Positions 47,706 through 48,755 of a DNA stretch of 48,755 nucleotides are shown one piece after another. Position numbers and translations under genes: made by a program. The stretch spans positions 1 to 48,755 of the forward strand of contig CAJVPJ010000075.1 of NCBI GenBank assembly GCA_910592205.1. The letters run 5' to 3'. This stretch comes from Paraglomus occultum. Taxonomy: Eukaryota > Glomeromycota > Glomeromycetes > Paraglomerales > Paraglomeraceae. Each line of letters opens with the position of its first letter. Position 1 is the stretch's first letter. A model generated the notes under the pieces. The model did not search any database. It was not told the origin of the DNA and saw only the letters and a list, made by a program, of their open reading frames with translations.

Positions 47706-48539
47706 TTAACGCATGCTAAGTCCAGGCATTCTATTATTAAAGTAAAACATCTCTCGTTCGCTTCCCATACCCAACGGAGTCTCAGATGGATACGCATATT
47801 TGTACATGTCGTTTACATCTTGTTGTGGCTTGAAAGAGAAGAATCGTGAATCGACAACTGAGCCTGGATAGTGCGATTCGACGTGCACAGGTGATTCGAC
47901 ATGTAATGGAAATAAGCAACTAATTGCTGGCAATATCGGAGTAAGCTGAGAACCATAGCAAGTTACTGGCTGGCCATAACCGATTGGTTTGAAACAGTCT
48001 GTGGGCGTTGGCGGGCTTTGAGGGGCGCTGTACTGTGTAGTGGTGGTAGCACACTTGAGTTGCGGTCCAGGCGAGCTAGAACGGCGGCGTGGTTCGAATG
48101 CACTGTGTTTTGTGGTAAAATGTCGATTAAGTAATTGATTTTCGGTCGGTCAAACAGATATTACAGATCGGGTTCGTTGATTGGTGATCGGATGGTATGC
48201 GGCTGTAACTTGTTGTCGTACACACAACAATACACACATCTTCCATTCATTCGGGATTTAAAAATTTTTTTTTTCCATTTAAAATAAATGGATAAAAAAA
48301 AAGGGGGGGGGAGGAGGAGGAGGGGGAGGGCGACACACACACCGGAAACGAACCCCAAATTCAACATAAAATAATAAAATATAAACATACGTATTGTATT
48401 CTTTCCACGAAGGGTCGTGTGCGCGGGCATGTCTGGTAAGAGTGGTTCGGCGTGTGAAGGTTTTCCCACACCCAGCAAATGAGCATACATACGGCCTCTT
48501 GCCAGTGTGCGTTCGTCGATGGCGAGCTAATGACGAACT
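47706..48539 (-). CDS. C2H2 zinc-finger protein, 3' part; gene continues past the right edge
   Basis: Two exons are visible: 48539-48391 and 48102-47706, joined in phase (donor GTATGT, acceptor ACACAG). The first begins mid-finger with [19 protein letters not shown] and continues [30 protein letters not shown]; so half a finger plus one complete finger are visible, and the finger consensus requires more upstream. The second exon is a 132-residue Ser/Pro-rich tail ending [10 protein letters not shown]. This is the same fungal C2H2 family as the gene at 8515-10569 ([16 protein letters not shown] shared) but the tails are unrelated. The acceptor ATATGCAG at 48540-48541 proves an exon upstream; none of its fingers appears in the remaining 200 bp. 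Confidence 0.93.
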
Positions 48540-48755
48540 CTGCATATTGGAGGAATCATAAGAAAAAAACGAAAGTGGGAAAAATATGTGTTAGGAACTC
48601 GAGTATTACCTGATTTTCGGTATATAGAAATGTCTCCATATCTGCAATTCATCGCTTTTAACAAGGGTTTTGTACAGGCGATTTGGAGGATTGCAAAAAT
48701 GCTTGATTTTTCTGTTAAATCCGTACATATAAAGCTATGTTATCGGAAAATCAGA

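Noticed and set aside
48161-48545. Long minus ORFs reading through the donor at 48390
   Set aside because: They run into intron sequence with a G-rich/Pro-coding simple repeat; the consensus GTATGT donor and the in-phase last exon fit better.
1-48755. CRISPR arrays, bacterial operons, rRNA genes, LTR retrotransposons
   Set aside because: No regularly spaced identical repeats, no rRNA-like blocks, and no paired long direct repeats or reverse-transcriptase motifs were seen.

Overview
The window looks like nuclear DNA of a filamentous, early-diverging fungus. It is AT-rich, genes are cut by many short introns (mostly 60-260 nt, GTRNGN...AG), and the protein families are fungal: a Hop1 with a zinc finger, a Cdc4/Pop1-type F-box WD40 protein, a SAPS-family Sit4 phosphatase partner, a two-part fungal aromatic-acid-exporter-like membrane protein, and two fungal C2H2 regulators. 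A Mucoromycota or Glomeromycotina source is my inference; nothing in the sequence proves it. Every gene model here was spliced by eye from frame, phase and splice-site consistency.

Layout: 65-1459 holds two unrecognised minus-strand genes, one a membrane protein with a 9-bp tandem repeat. At 4121-4631 a small conserved fungal protein (minus) lies head to head with HOP1 (plus, 5164-8020), across a 532-bp shared promoter. A four-finger C2H2 gene (minus, 8515-10569) converges on HOP1. Next comes a gene-poor stretch of about 10 kb (10570-20975) with a KH-like gene tail, isolated exon-like segments and decayed repeats. From 20976 to 42443 five minus-strand genes follow: CDC4-like, SAPS, the BRE4-like membrane protein, an AN1 zinc finger and an unrecognised 185-residue protein. 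From 42444 to 47705 is repeat-rich DNA with a 527-bp terminal-inverted-repeat element that carries a tRNA-Gly-like pseudogene. A second C2H2 gene runs off the right edge (47706-48539 visible).

Only HOP1 is convincingly on the plus strand. The genes do not form a pathway cluster. Two are general cell-cycle regulators: Cdc4 as an SCF substrate receptor and SAPS as a Sit4/PP6 regulatory subunit. Hop1 is a meiotic chromosome-axis protein, and the two C2H2 proteins are probable transcription factors of one family. I found no CRISPR, operon or bacterial-type system, which is expected in fungal DNA. The least ordinary features are the non-autonomous pogo-like elements with related TIR style, the tRNA-like passenger, and a 10-nt microexon in HOP1.
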